A stretch of DNA of 64,000 bases, taken from Parasponia andersonii. Taxonomy: Eukaryota > Streptophyta > Magnoliopsida > Rosales > Cannabaceae. The notes under the pieces are model-generated. The model made no database searches, was not told the DNA's origin, and saw nothing but the letters and a program-made list of their open reading frames with translations. This document shows positions 38,101 to 50,123 of the stretch, piece after piece. Positions within the stretch are counted from its first letter, which is position 1; each line of letters opens with the position of its first letter. The translations under genes were made by a program, and so were the position numbers. The stretch covers positions 324,710-388,709 of the forward strand of contig JXTB01000415.1 of the NCBI GenBank assembly GCA_002914805.1, in the 5' to 3' direction.

Positions 38101-40165
38101 GTCGGACCTCAATTCGGCGAGGGCGGCCCCGCTGCGCTCGGCCAGTGCAGAACAGGAACTCAGCTCCTTGGTCAGATCTCTAACACGAGAAGAGTAGAAG
38201 GAATGGATGGCAGACAGCTGCAAGTTAAACAACAAAGGGGGAGTCAGCATTTAGCAAAGATATTGAAAAACATAGAAGTAACCGAGTGTAACAAACCTGC
38301 GTGAAGTTGCGGGTGGCCACGAGCTCGACATTCTCCGACGTGAGCGCCTCCAGCTCCGGCTCCGTGGATGGACCCTCCCTTTGGATATCGCCCACACCCG
38401 AGGAACACAGCCCTGCCCCGCTGGCCGCAAAGGCACCCTCTCCGCCCACCGGGCACGCCTCCAAGGCAATGGCGATGGGGACTGAGGGAAGTCCGGCGCT
38501 ATCAGGAACGTCATCGGCCACGGTGGGAGGTGGTGCGCCTCCTCTGGGCAGGCCACTGCGTGCTGACCATTTTCTCCTTAGAAGGGTCAGCGTCGCCCCA
38601 TCGTTGTCACTATCAGACGAGAGGGCGACCCTGCCCCTCTTCTCCACCCAGTCCTCTTCCTCGTTGGACGAGCCGACCTCGCGTTGCCGCTTTGTAGGGA
38701 CCGGGGGAGGGGAGGATAGTCTGGATTTCAATCTCGGAGCTCCCCCACTGAGCTCAGCGATCTCTCCACCGAGGCTAACAGCACTCGATTTCGAACCGGA
38801 GTCAGGGGTGGACGAGATCACTGCAGCAGACCCCCCAGCCGACTCGGCGCTGTCTCTTCCCCGCGCACGATCTGGGTTGCAGACGGTCCCCCGGATGGAG
38901 ACCCACCTACGTCGGAGCGGGGGACCGCTGGCTTTTCTCCTCCTGAAAGCACCACGAGGCACCGGCCAGTGGGTGCTTGGCTTGAGCTTTAGATGCCGCA
39001 GCTCCCCCCTTGACGGGTGAGGGGCCAGCCGACGGGCCCGTCTCAGAACCTGTGAAGAAAAATAACGAGATTAGCTCGCGGACACAGTTCGACCCACAAG
39101 GACTCAAAGATGTGAAAATGAACTTACCCCTAGCCCTCTTGGGGGCGGCATTTTCTTCCTTGCGGAGCCTGACGCACTCCTCGGTCACAAGCCTCACGGC
39201 CTCCTCGAGCTCGTGATTGGACAGTGCCACCAGATCGTCAGTCCCCACCAACTGGCTTAAAGCCGTAACCTACCGACTCGCCATGGTGATCCGGTCATTT
39301 TCGTCCCGGCGAAATCAATTCAGGGCAGAGGCGTCGAGTCGACTCCACAGATGTTTGGTGATGACCAAGGTATCCAAGGGGAATGGGAGGTATGAAACCA
39401 TCCTGAGCATCAGGTTCATTATTAGGGAATTGAGGACGGCCTGAATGTGCCTGCATTCTCCCGAAGAGCCGAAGAATATGATCCTCTCCAGGCCTTTGAG
39501 CTGCCCTACCGATAGATGCGACTCAAACCTATTTTCTTCTGCTGAGGCTGCACAAGACAAAATAACATAAGCAATAATATCGGGAGAAGGCGCAGACCCA
39601 AAGATCACGACCTAACACTTACTCTGCAGGAAGACTGAGGGGACTTGGAAATGCTCTCTGTTCACCCAAAGGGAGCACCACACCCCTCCAACGGCATATA
39701 GCCTGGCGTGGGAGTCCCATTGTTTGTCCGACCACGGCAACCCCCAAAAGATGTGACGCCCTGGCAGCAGCTGGAGGTAGAGGTGGGGTAGGAGCCCTTC
39801 TTGGAGATGAGGATAAGCTTATAAGCATAAAAGACCACCTCCAGGTCAATATGCATGTTATAGATAACTGACAAGGCAGAAAGCCCCATCAGAATCATGA
39901 TCCCATTTGTATTTACCTACATCGGATAGATTCCCGTCAGAACAAAGAATTGGTGGATTAGGGGAGGAAGAGGGAGTCGCAGCCAGTCCAGATGCTTCCT
40001 GCCCAGGACGATGGAACCCTCGGGGGCACAAGAACGAAGGTACTAGTCCGCAAGGCCCTCAACCCGTTGTAACATCACTTCTCCGAGGAGGCAGAGCTGC
40101 CTCCTCAGTGAATCCAGCTCTGAATCCACAACGGGGTGCAATTCCTGGGTTTGACTTGAAGTCAT
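35176..40165 (-). pseudogene. Antisense multi-exon gene of element 1 (PF04195-like N-terminus plus coiled coil)
   Basis: Read on the minus strand: exon 1 40165-39623, exon 2 39547-39128, exon 3 39049-38297, exon 4 38217-37143, and a likely exon 5 at 35378-35176. All show GT/AG borders matching those in element 2, except that exon 4's donor is GTGACT. Exon 1 resembles the 'putative gypsy-type transposon' family PF04195 of plants (IYNMHIDLEVVFYAYKLIL, GRHIFWGL). Exon 3 is Ser/Pro-rich with KRQREVGSSNEEE; exon 4 is Ala/Glu/Arg-rich coiled coil (RLAQAEADKL). Exon 5 encodes EFDLRVWLDFSDPKWDRARN. Stops break it (TAG where element 2 has Trp near 40043; CAG to TAG in exon 4). 35525-37008 duplicates 37010-38494 across an N and is probably an artefact. 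Antisense genes are known in Tat elements; their function is unknown. Relation to PF04195 is from memory. Confidence 0.8.
35525..38494. other. ~1485-bp repeated segment around the N at 37009, probable assembly artefact
   Basis: 35525-37008 and 37010-38494 align end to end, with scattered differences. The first copy ends at the N and the second starts right after it. Element 2 contains this region once: its antisense gene spans 3012 bp from start codon to the exon 4 TAG, against 4516 bp here. Confidence 0.85.
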
Positions 40166-40507
40166 TGTTCCGAAACACGACTGGAAGAGTGAAAGTCTTT
40201 AGAGGAAAAGGAAGCGGAAACCCTAGGATTTGATGAGGCTGGAATGATTGAAAATTTTGGTAAAGAGGCAAACGAACACAATTGCGGCTTTTTATAGAAA
40301 GGAAGCCGAAGAGTTTTTCCGGAAAAGGGGAGAATGAGGAAGACCAAAAAGCCGAAATTCAAAAATCAAAAAAGGTTAAGAAAAAGGGAAGGGAAGCCCC
40401 CAAAACAAGAAAGGGGGAAACAACGGCAACCCCCGGATTAGAGGAACGGATAAACGATTTCCCTACTTGATAGATACGAATCCATCAAGTAGGGAAATAG
40501 GGGTAGT
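40166..40507 (+). other. Leader of antisense gene, PPT and hairpin of element 1
   Basis: The purine-rich tract AAGTAGGGAAATAGGGG (40488-40503 core) lies just before the 3' LTR and should prime plus-strand DNA synthesis. Its first part pairs with an upstream arm: ATTTCCCTACTTGAT at 40457-40471 against ATCAAGTAGGGAAAT at 40484-40498, a 15-bp perfect stem with a 12-nt loop. The rest should hold the 5' leader of the antisense gene. Confidence 0.75.
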
Positions 40508-41429
40508 TGTAGGACCCATTCACAAATCATATACCACGTGGACGATTAAGTGGCATAACAGGTCACAAACGGGGCCCACCATCCGACAACTGTCGAGAAT
40601 GATTAGCTAAAGGCCACGCGGATCGCACGTGATACCAAATCGGTTATTGAGCTTCCCAAGGTTAGGGCCGGACCCATCACGGACCCTGGACAGGCCTGGC
40701 CCAGTCCGACCCTTACCTTGACAGCTGGGGGGTCGGAACCCCCAAAGGTCTTCCACCTAAATACAATAGCCCTTACCTCGACAGTTGAAGGGGTTGGAAG
40801 CCCCAAGGGTCCTCCATCTGAATACAATGGCCCTTACCTCGACAGTTGAAGGGGTCGGAAGCCCCAAAGGTCCTCCATCTGAATACAATGGAAAGCAACT
40901 CACGATTCCAGACCTAGACAAAGCATTTAATGCAATCCTGGGTAGGCGTGCGCAAGGGGCAAACCGTCCTGACAGAACGACGATTTACTTAAATCTCACC
41001 CCTGACAAATTCAAGCCGTAGGAGGCGGCGGAAATCAGGCTACAACGATACAGAGGAGATCACGGAAATCTCGGCCCGTGACTTCTGAAAAAGGTTTCGA
41101 GGAGAAAGATACTCAGTCCTGAGATTGAGACCGGCATGGTTCACAATCTCGGGACTATTTATATAAGAGCCATGCGTTCCCGAGAGGGGCATGTACGCTT
41201 ACAAAAAAGAAAGATATACTTATACTGAAATATTTTTCCTTGCTACCCTATATCAAAGATAAACTACTGACTTAAGCATCGGAGAGTTTTTGCAGGTAGC
41301 CACCCCCGCCTCTCTGACCCTGCTTGGAGTTCAGAGTACTTTGGGACAGCGAGGACACGTGGACAGTTGGAAAATACAGCATTAGCAGTTCGAGACACGT
41401 GGACGGCTGGTGAGAAATTTGCTCCAACA
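40508..41429 (+). repeat. 3' LTR of element 1 (922 bp)
   Basis: Starts TGTAGGACCC, ends CTCCAACA, followed by GCTAG. TATATAA at 41160-41166. Three copies of the ~60-bp repeat start at 40710, 40770 and 40831. Copies 2 and 3 are nearly identical, so copy 3 is a recent local duplication and accounts for the length difference from the 5' LTR. Confidence 0.95.
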
Positions 41430-41434
41430 GCTAG

Positions 41435-42340
41435 CTGACTAATCCAATCCAATATTCAATTAGGTTCGATCGATGTTAGACATTTGGGATTTAATTTTAA
41501 GCATAAAAACTTATATTTGTCCATTTAGTTTCAAACATTGTATGATAAGAAAATTTAAAATCATATAGCAAGATTATCGAAAATCTTTCTTTATAAAATG
41601 AATATATCATAATATAAGTCTTGAAGTTCTAAATACTATGAAAAAACAAGTTGTATTAAGTTTGAATGCATAATTAACACACTAGAATTCTCACAAGAGA
41701 CCTTAATAAAAATAATAATAAAGAACGGTATGGTCAAGTGTAGGTATGCATGCACTATCAATTGGAAAGGGAAAAATAAAAAAAAAATATATATATATAT
41801 AGGTATATATTGGTCGGTTAATGGTATTTGGATGATTTTTCGTCCAACTGACTGACTAATCCAATTTGGTTATGAAGAAATTATATCCACTCCAATTAGA
41901 ATTGAATATTCCATTTGTCGGTTTTAAATGGATATGTAAATCCACTCCAATTAGAATTGAATATTCCATTTGTCGGTTTTAAATGGATATGTGAGTTTGG
42001 TCCTTTTTTGAATATTTTGCCTACCTATAAAAAGAGATTTTGAGAAATTAAAATTTGAATGTACGAAGACAAATAACTATTATTGATGCATGTAGAAACT
42101 TTTATAGCTAATATTGCTTTGAAAAATCATATTTTAAAATAAACATTTTTCTAATGGACGTTCCCGCAGTTTTAAATGGAAGGAAATAGAAGTTTGTTAT
42201 TATTATTATTTTTTAACATTATGTGAAAATAGCTTTGAATTGCATTACAATGTACATGATAAAAATAAAAAATAATTAAAAAAGAAAAAAGTATGAAATA
42301 ATTATAGTAGATTACAAGGCCAACAAACATCATGTATAGA
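41435..42340. other. Intergenic DNA with a 55-bp tandem duplication
   Basis: 'atccactccaattagaattgaatattccatttgtcggttttaaatggatatgt' at 41885 repeats exactly from 41940. A TA run lies near 41787-41803. No gene. Confidence 0.7.
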
Positions 42341-43720
42341 TGATAGGTGTCATTTTTATCATTATTTTGGTTATTTATTTATGTTTTTTTATTAGTTTAT
42401 TTATATTTCTAGTCTAATTTTAGTTATTTTCGTATTTTTAGGTGTTTTGATAAAAAATGTGATAAAGGAATGAAATCAGATGAAAATAGGATAAAAACTT
42501 GAAGGAAAACAAAATCAAGCTAATTGGGGTCTAGTGCCGCAGTGCTAGACCCCGAATACCGCAGTGCTAGACCCCGAATACCGCAGCGCTAGCGTGCTGA
42601 AGAGAAAAAAAAAATATGAAGGTGCTATGTCGTAAGTGCCGCGATTAGGAGTCCATACATACGACGTTTTTGATGCGTTTAAGTGCTTCTAGGTCTCCAA
42701 CTTACCCAATTAATTACAAGAATACTGTGGACGAGTTGTGGCTTATAAAATGGCAACTATAGGTCAGATTTTGAGGAACACTAGTGAGAGATTAAAAGAA
42801 AAATTCAACCTAGAGTACTTGGAATGCTTAGAGAGAGAAGAAGATTGAGACATTATATAATTGGAAGGTTTTTATCCAAAGATTCTACCCTATTCTTAAG
42901 TGTTTCTGTATCAATTTTCTTCGTTTTTTATGTCTTTCAATTTCATAACTATGTTAGGCTAGATTTACTATGTAGCTAAGGGTTTGTTGAAACCCTAGCC
43001 ATGTAATCAATATATTTGCTTTGTGAATCTATATTTACCATTCAATATATTAAAGTTGTTCTTATTTACCCGTACTTTAATTATAATTATAGCCATATTT
43101 ATTATCTAGGTCGCCAACTAAATAATATGTGTGAGTTATATATTACTAGAATCTAAGTTTGAGTATTTGCTAAATCTAGTTCTAAGTAGTGAATTCGTAA
43201 TTAATTGATATCGTTTGAATAGATTAACTAGGATAAATAATTTGGCATAAATTAAGATGATCAATGTTCATAGGTTCTTAAATTTATATAGACTTAATTC
43301 TTGGAATTTAATGCTCTTATTAAATTGTGATTTTGCCAATAGTTTAATTGGAAGATTAGGATACCTGCTTAATGTATTAAAAGGAGATAGGTTAGTGATG
43401 TATTTGTGGGTTAGCTTAGGTCAATAACCTAAATAGTATGGTAATAGTAGGGTTCAAGAAATTCGGATTGATAAATAATTAGTGGTGGATACATGTTCTT
43501 CGTTTGTGCCTATTTGATATTCTTAGTTTTAGTTTTTATTTTGTGTTTTAATTGAATTTAAAATCTCCCATATAATTAATTAAGAATAATTAGGATTTGA
43601 TTTAATATAACCGATTCTCTATGAGATCGGCCTTTTTTTACTACTATGCTAGGATAATTAGGATAATTTAATATAGGTATTTATATGTAGTAGTTGACGA
43701 CGGATTAGTAAATGTGTCAA
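42341..43720 (+). mobile_element. Possible solo LTR or decayed LTR retrotransposon fragment
   Basis: Starts TGATAGGTGTCATTTTT and runs through AT-rich, non-coding DNA to a phrase 'cgattctctatgagatcggcc' (about 43610) of a kind I associate with plant gypsy LTR ends and leaders. A 22-bp unit 'gcagtgctagaccccgaatacc' is repeated in tandem at 42539-42560 and 42561-42582. No coding region and no matched second LTR or target duplication was found. Confidence 0.3.
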
Positions 43721-46267
43721 AAGTACTTCTGTGTTGTGCTGGCCCATAGTATAAAATCACTAGCCCATGCTCAAACTTGTTGCGCCGTGCTTGAACGTGC
43801 TGGTCTTTTTAGGCCGAAATTGACCCACCTACTTAATAAATTTTATTAGTTTTAGTATCCTTTTAATCAAATTTTTTTCTCCAAAAAATTATATAAAAAG
43901 AAAGGTAAATTTACTGTAAAATTCTATCTTAACTAAGTTTGTATTGCACCTACTTAATCGTAAATTTATAATTATTTAAAAATTCTCCTTTTTTTCTTTT
44001 GAATGAAAGTTTATCAAAGTGAAGAAGTATTAATAAAAAGTAGAAGTGTTCAAACTAAGTTGGCACCCAACTATCTTAACAATCCTTTACTTAAGGACCC
44101 TCGAAGATAATTATTATTAATAAAAAAAAATAGAAGAAAAGAGAACAATAGTTTAGAGCATACAATCTGAGAGTAAAAATAACTATAAAAGACCTAAAAG
44201 AAAATATCATAAGAGCCTCGCTAAAACCTTACTAGATAAAACCTAATTGAAAAAAAGTTCCAACTAGGAAAAAAAAACCTAATTGAAAAAAAGTTCGAAC
44301 TAGGAAAAAAAGTACTCATTACTAAAAAAAGAAACCGCTAATAAAAATGATAAAAACGTTTGAGAGTTCATTATCTTACAACATAAGAAAGAATAAAATC
44401 TTATTTATTTTTTTCATCGTTCTTTGACTCTAAATTTGCAAAATTTGCCTCCTATTATTATATGGTATGTTCTTTACATTCATTTTTTCTCTTTTTTCCT
44501 TATCCTAGATATATCATCCTTCAAATCTTTAATGACCTACCAAATAATTTCACTTGAGGTGCTAAGGAAAATAGAAAAATAAAATTAAAAAGACATATAT
44601 ATAAGAAAAATAAAATGATAATAATAGATATATTTAATGTACTAACGTGCTTGCGTGTCGTGTCATGTCGTATCGTATCGTACTTGTATACGTATTGTGT
44701 TGTACTTAGCTCATCATACCTAATTCATTGGCCCTGCACGAACCAAAATTTAACTCGTCTTACCATGTCTTAGCCATGCCGTGTCATACTATCATGCTAA
44801 TAGGGTTGGCCCAATACATTTGACAGCTCTGATTATGTGATTACTTTTCATTAATTTTCTAATGGCATCACGGTTGTCTTAAGGTAAAAGAATAACATTT
44901 TCGCTATTTAGGTGGCACTTCAGTAAAACATTAAGAGTTAAAAGTTATAAATTTATATTTATATTAGACATAAACATAGACTGAAATTAATCTAATATAA
45001 TCCTATGATTATTCATGTTAAACTATTAGGAATAGGGTTGTTGAGAATATTATATCTATAGTAAAAAGGGCAAGAGGATTTAATCACAAACATATAAGCA
45101 TTAGAAACAAAAAGCTAGAAGGTTAGAGATCTTTTACAGTTAAATAACTCAAATGTGCTCAATAAATTTCTCTCACTATGATAGAGGCAGAGAGAGAATA
45201 ACCTACGTACTAGAATTGGCGTGGGGACTATAATCCAAGTAGTATACTTTAATTTTCAATTAAAATATCCATCAACTTTAACTAGGCAGTCTAACCGGGT
45301 ATCCACATTATTAATCTATACCTAGATAGATAATCCTAACCCAACTTAATAATATCAGTTACATTACTTGGTAAGGTCTATATAAAATAATATAACCCAA
45401 TATAATTAAATAAAATATGTGGACCAATAGGAAATAATAATAATTTCCTAACAATTAAGTCTCTAAGAGTAAGAAATAAGGGAAAATAGGCAAATTATTC
45501 TTTAGTTTCCTTTAGTTTTCTAATAATGTTAGTATTAGAGGTGAAATCAAAATGATTTTTTCATTTAGGTGTACTTTAATAAAAAGTCAAAGGCAACAAA
45601 TTCATACCAATAGCAAAATTTAAAAGGTAAAATAAGGAATATATTTTTCTTTATTAAATTAAAAGTACAAAGTCGAGATTGGTATTTTTGCTAAAATACA
45701 ATTAGTATTGGTAATTCGCAGCACAACACGATAATATAATCGAAAACCCGTATAGAGTTAGGGGATTTCAGATTTAGCTTCACCTGGTTCAAATTAAATT
45801 GGTTAGACCCATTTATTAAACGGATCGAGTTTGTATTGACCAACAAGCTACAAAATTACCTGCAATGACATAGGTCAATTTTCGAGTCAACCTATATGTG
45901 ACCCAAATATGACTCATATGACACTTATAAAATATTTTATTGTTTTTATCTTGTATATTGAGATTTATTTTCTTCGTATTTTTGAAACTTTATTATGCAT
46001 ATGTATTGAATTTTTAAGTAGTTTTTATTTGGTTTTCTCATATACTTGTATTTTAAGGTTGTAGAATGTATATTAAATTTATGTTAAATGTGTTTAGAAA
46101 AGTTAATTTATACTAAATGGGTTGAGTGGTCGTGTCGCTTTAATTTGACCTGAATATAACACATTTGAATAAATAAGTTGTATAGGTCTTATCGGGTTCA
46201 CTCACTTATAAATAAAGTCAATCTTATGTTATAATTTATGACATGATTAGTAAATGAACTAGGTTTT
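43721..46267. other. AT-rich intergenic DNA, no gene recognised
   Basis: No ORF or RNA gene stands out. A ~40-bp tandem duplication ('cctaattgaaaaaaagttc(c/g)aactaggaaaaaaa') lies near 44245-44325. A GC-richer stretch with 'cgtgtcgtgtcatgtcgtatcgtatcgta' near 44655 looks like part of a dispersed repeat. Confidence 0.5.
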
Positions 46268-46730
46268 AGCCAAAGTATAGTTATTATACATGTGCGTTGA
46301 TACGACATGACCACGATTTGTCAACATGAATTACCACTCCCGTCATACAAGATTTTTTTGTTCTTTTTTTTTTTTTTATATCCAAAATTAAAGGAAAATT
46401 AGACCTTTTACGGCATGTTTAGAAAAGAAATTGATAAATATGGAGACTTGTATTTTTTGTAGATCCAATACGATTTTTATAGGTGCGGTATGATTTTGGC
46501 GAAAATATACTTGTTGTACATATATATTGATACGATAGGAACACGACTTATCAACAAGAATCGCCACTCCCGTCATAAAAAATTTTTTTATTCTTTTTTA
46601 AATCCAAAATTAAAGGGAAATTGGGCCTTTTACAATATTTTTTGAAAAAAATTTGATAAATACGACAACTTGTATTTTTGGTAGGCCTGACACAATATTT
46701 ATTAGAAAAATACCATTTTTAAAATGGTAT
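46268..46730 (+). repeat. Tandem duplication, period about 230 bp
   Basis: 'gccaaagtatagttattatacatg...ccactcccgtcata' from 46268 recurs as 'gcgaaaatatacttgttgtacata...ccactcccgtcata' from 46498, followed in both by a T run and 'atccaaaattaaagg'. The copies are diverged. No gene. Confidence 0.7.
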
Positions 46731-46741
46731 TTTTCTAATAA
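46699..46741. repeat. Perfect 21-bp palindrome with 1-nt spacer
   Basis: TTATTAGAAAAATACCATTTT at 46699-46719 and its exact reverse complement at 46721-46741, separated by one T. It would form a very stable hairpin. It lies at the end of the 230-bp duplication and may mark an inverted transposon terminus. Confidence 0.9.
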
Positions 46742-47469
46742 TTTTTTTAAAATGATATTTTGTAAGAAAAATCGTACAAAAATTGGAAAAAAACCTGACC
46801 ACCATATTTTTGTAATTTTTTTTTGTTTTTATAGTTAAAAATGTTATAAGCCCAAAGTTAGATTTTTGTTATTTATAAAAATATGAATAGTATTTCTTAA
46901 AGTAATGATAAGAAAATTGAGTACTTTAACGAAAATGCATGAGTTGTTTTTGTAAAGGAAAAAGACACCACATACAATGTTAGCAAAAGAAATCCCAAAA
47001 ATATGACCTTCGTTCCTGAATTATTTTCCCCGTACGATCCTCACCCTCAATTTTTAGATCTGTACGATCCTTTTTTTTTTTCCTTCTTCTTCATCTGACA
47101 TGGAAAATCATGAGTTTTGGAGAGAGAAAATGCTAGCATTGATATTTTTCAACCCTGAAAACAAAGTGGTGGAAGGATCTGGTTGTATGGGATAGTTACT
47201 CTGTTGATGTGTCGTAACGATTGATGACTTGTGTATCCTCTCCCTTTGTCTATTTAAAGGTGAATCTGAGCTTCAGCACTCTCTCACTTTTATTCTATAA
47301 AGTTTTTTTTTTTTGTTTAATGGCAAATTTGGTCATTGATTATGTGAGTTTTTACGATTTGATTTTTATTGTTTTAGTTTTGACAATTTATTCTCTGAAT
47401 TTGCTAGGGTTTTTCTTTGTTTATTCTACTATGAGGAGATGAATTAAGGAGTTTCTCTTATTTTCAATA
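46742..47469. other. Intergenic DNA, no supported gene
   Basis: The ORF at 47221-47442 is hydrophobic by virtue of T-rich codons and has no recognisable domain. A stretch near 47100-47220 is less AT-rich (atggaaaatcatgagttttggag) but leads to no coherent frame. Confidence 0.45.
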
Positions 47470-48060
47470 AATCTTTATGGTTTTCTGTGATTTACTTATA
47501 TACATGACATTCTTCTAAAAGGAAACTAAACTTATTTTCATGATACAAATATTTTGCTAAAAGGAATCTAAATTGATTTTTAAGAAATTTTTGTGATTTT
47601 CTGTGATTTATTTACATATATGACATTTCGTTAAAAGAAAACTAAACTGGTCTCCAAAAAACATTTGTGTTTTCCTGTGATAAACTTACGTACAGAACAT
47701 TTTGCTAAAAAGAAATCAAACTAGTTTTTATGAAGCTTTTGTGGTTTTTTGTGACTTACTTATGTACATGACACTCTACTAAAAGGAAACTAAACTGGTT
47801 TTTATGGAACTTTTGTAGTTTTTTATGATTTACTTATGTACATGACATTTTCCTAAAAGGAAACCAAACTGGTTTTCAAGAAATTTTTGTAGTTTTCTGT
47901 AATAGCATTCTACTAAAAGGAAATTAAACTAGTTTCCAGAAAAAATTTGTGATTTTTTATGATTTACTTACATATAAAATATTTCGCTAATAAGAAACTA
48001 AACTAATTTATAGGAAACCATTACATACAAGACACTCTGCTGATAGGAAACTAAATTCAG
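47470..48060 (+). repeat. Minisatellite family S1, array 2 (unit about 75-80 bp)
   Basis: About seven to eight units repeat 'gctaaaaggaaactaaactggttt', 'aagaaatttttgt(g/a)gttttctgtgatttactta' and 'tacatgacat'. It is the reverse complement of the array at 25600-26460. Units are diverged; one is shortened near 47900. Confidence 0.8.
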
Positions 48061-48611
48061 TAAAAAAAAAAAAAGACTTATTTATTAAAATTTCATAACA
48101 TTTTTTAGCTCCCAAAATATTTAAAATAATGTCTTAAGGTCGTACGGAATTTTTATTATTTTTGAAAATTGATAAATTTAGTAATATTTTGAAAAATAAG
48201 TATAAGTGTCTAAAACCTTTTTTTTAATCTTCCTTAAAAGAAAATAACTTCCAAATCTCAAAAGACAAAATAATTGCTAAATTTTTGGATTAACTTTAAT
48301 TTATCTTTTGAGTTTTGTTTTTATCTTGAAATTGCTAATTCTGGCCCGTCCGATCACGTCTCAAACGCATAAGCTGCCAATCAACGGTTAAAAGCCCCCA
48401 TCTAAATTGAAAAAAAGAGAGAAAAAAAAGGAAAAACCTCTTCAACTGCCAAATACAGGTATTCTATATATATTTTTTTTTCTCCCTTTTAAAATATGTT
48501 CTCTGTGACCTTCCAATCGAAATTATAGGTTCTAAATTAAAACAATAAGCTACATAAGTAAAACGGTGTTGTTCAGCATCAACCAATAGGAAGCCAGTAT
48601 TAAACTCACAC

Positions 48612-48619
48612 GATCCGCG
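48612..48619 (-). promoter_or_regulatory. Histone octamer motif (CGCGGATC) upstream of H3.3
   Basis: GATCCGCG on the + strand is the reverse complement of CGCGGATC, the octamer characteristic of plant histone gene promoters. It lies about 150 bp before the TATA box of the H3.3 gene, a usual position. Confidence 0.75.
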
Positions 48620-48767
48620 TATAGATAAAACTGTGGATCGTGACCGTCCAGTTCTTCTGAGAAAACACAACTAAGCCAAGCATAAACCGTCAGATTATAA
48701 AAGGAGAAAACACACGGATAGGGAATCCTATCCGTCCGATCTTCCAACGCTAACAACGGTCGCAGGC

Positions 48768-48776
48768 TATATATAT
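48768..48776 (+). promoter_or_regulatory. TATA box of the H3.3 gene
   Basis: TATATATAT, about 30 bp upstream of a GA-rich leader. Transcription would start near 48800. Confidence 0.6.
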
Positions 48777-48799
48777 CCCATAACCACAGAGCGTCCCAA

Positions 48800-50123
<1,324 letters not shown>

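Larger units (their letters stand above)
27750..41429 (+). mobile_element. Ty3/gypsy LTR retrotransposon, Tat-type, full-length but defective (element 1)
   Basis: LTRs at 27750-28609 and 40508-41429 begin TGT and end ACA, and are flanked by the 5-bp direct repeat GCTAG (27745-27749 and 41430-41434). Inside, in order: primer binding site, gag-protease-RT-RNase H-second RNase H-integrase on the + strand, a tandem-repeat region, an antisense multi-exon gene, and a polypurine tract. A second RNase H domain before integrase and an extra gene after it are marks of the Tat lineage. No chromodomain is seen. The first ~200 bp of the two LTRs differ by roughly a tenth by eye and the rest by less, mostly transitions, so the insertion looks old. 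The assembled length includes two probably artificial duplications (483 and about 1485 bp), so the real element is likely about 2 kb shorter. Confidence 0.95.

Noticed and set aside
27750..41429. Endogenous plant pararetrovirus
   Set aside because: LTRs, a target duplication and an integrase are present, and there is no movement protein. It is an LTR retrotransposon.
47470..48060. Repeats with variable filler as a CRISPR-like array
   Set aside because: The whole unit is repeated and diverged; there are no identical repeats with unique spacers. It matches a second minisatellite array in reverse.
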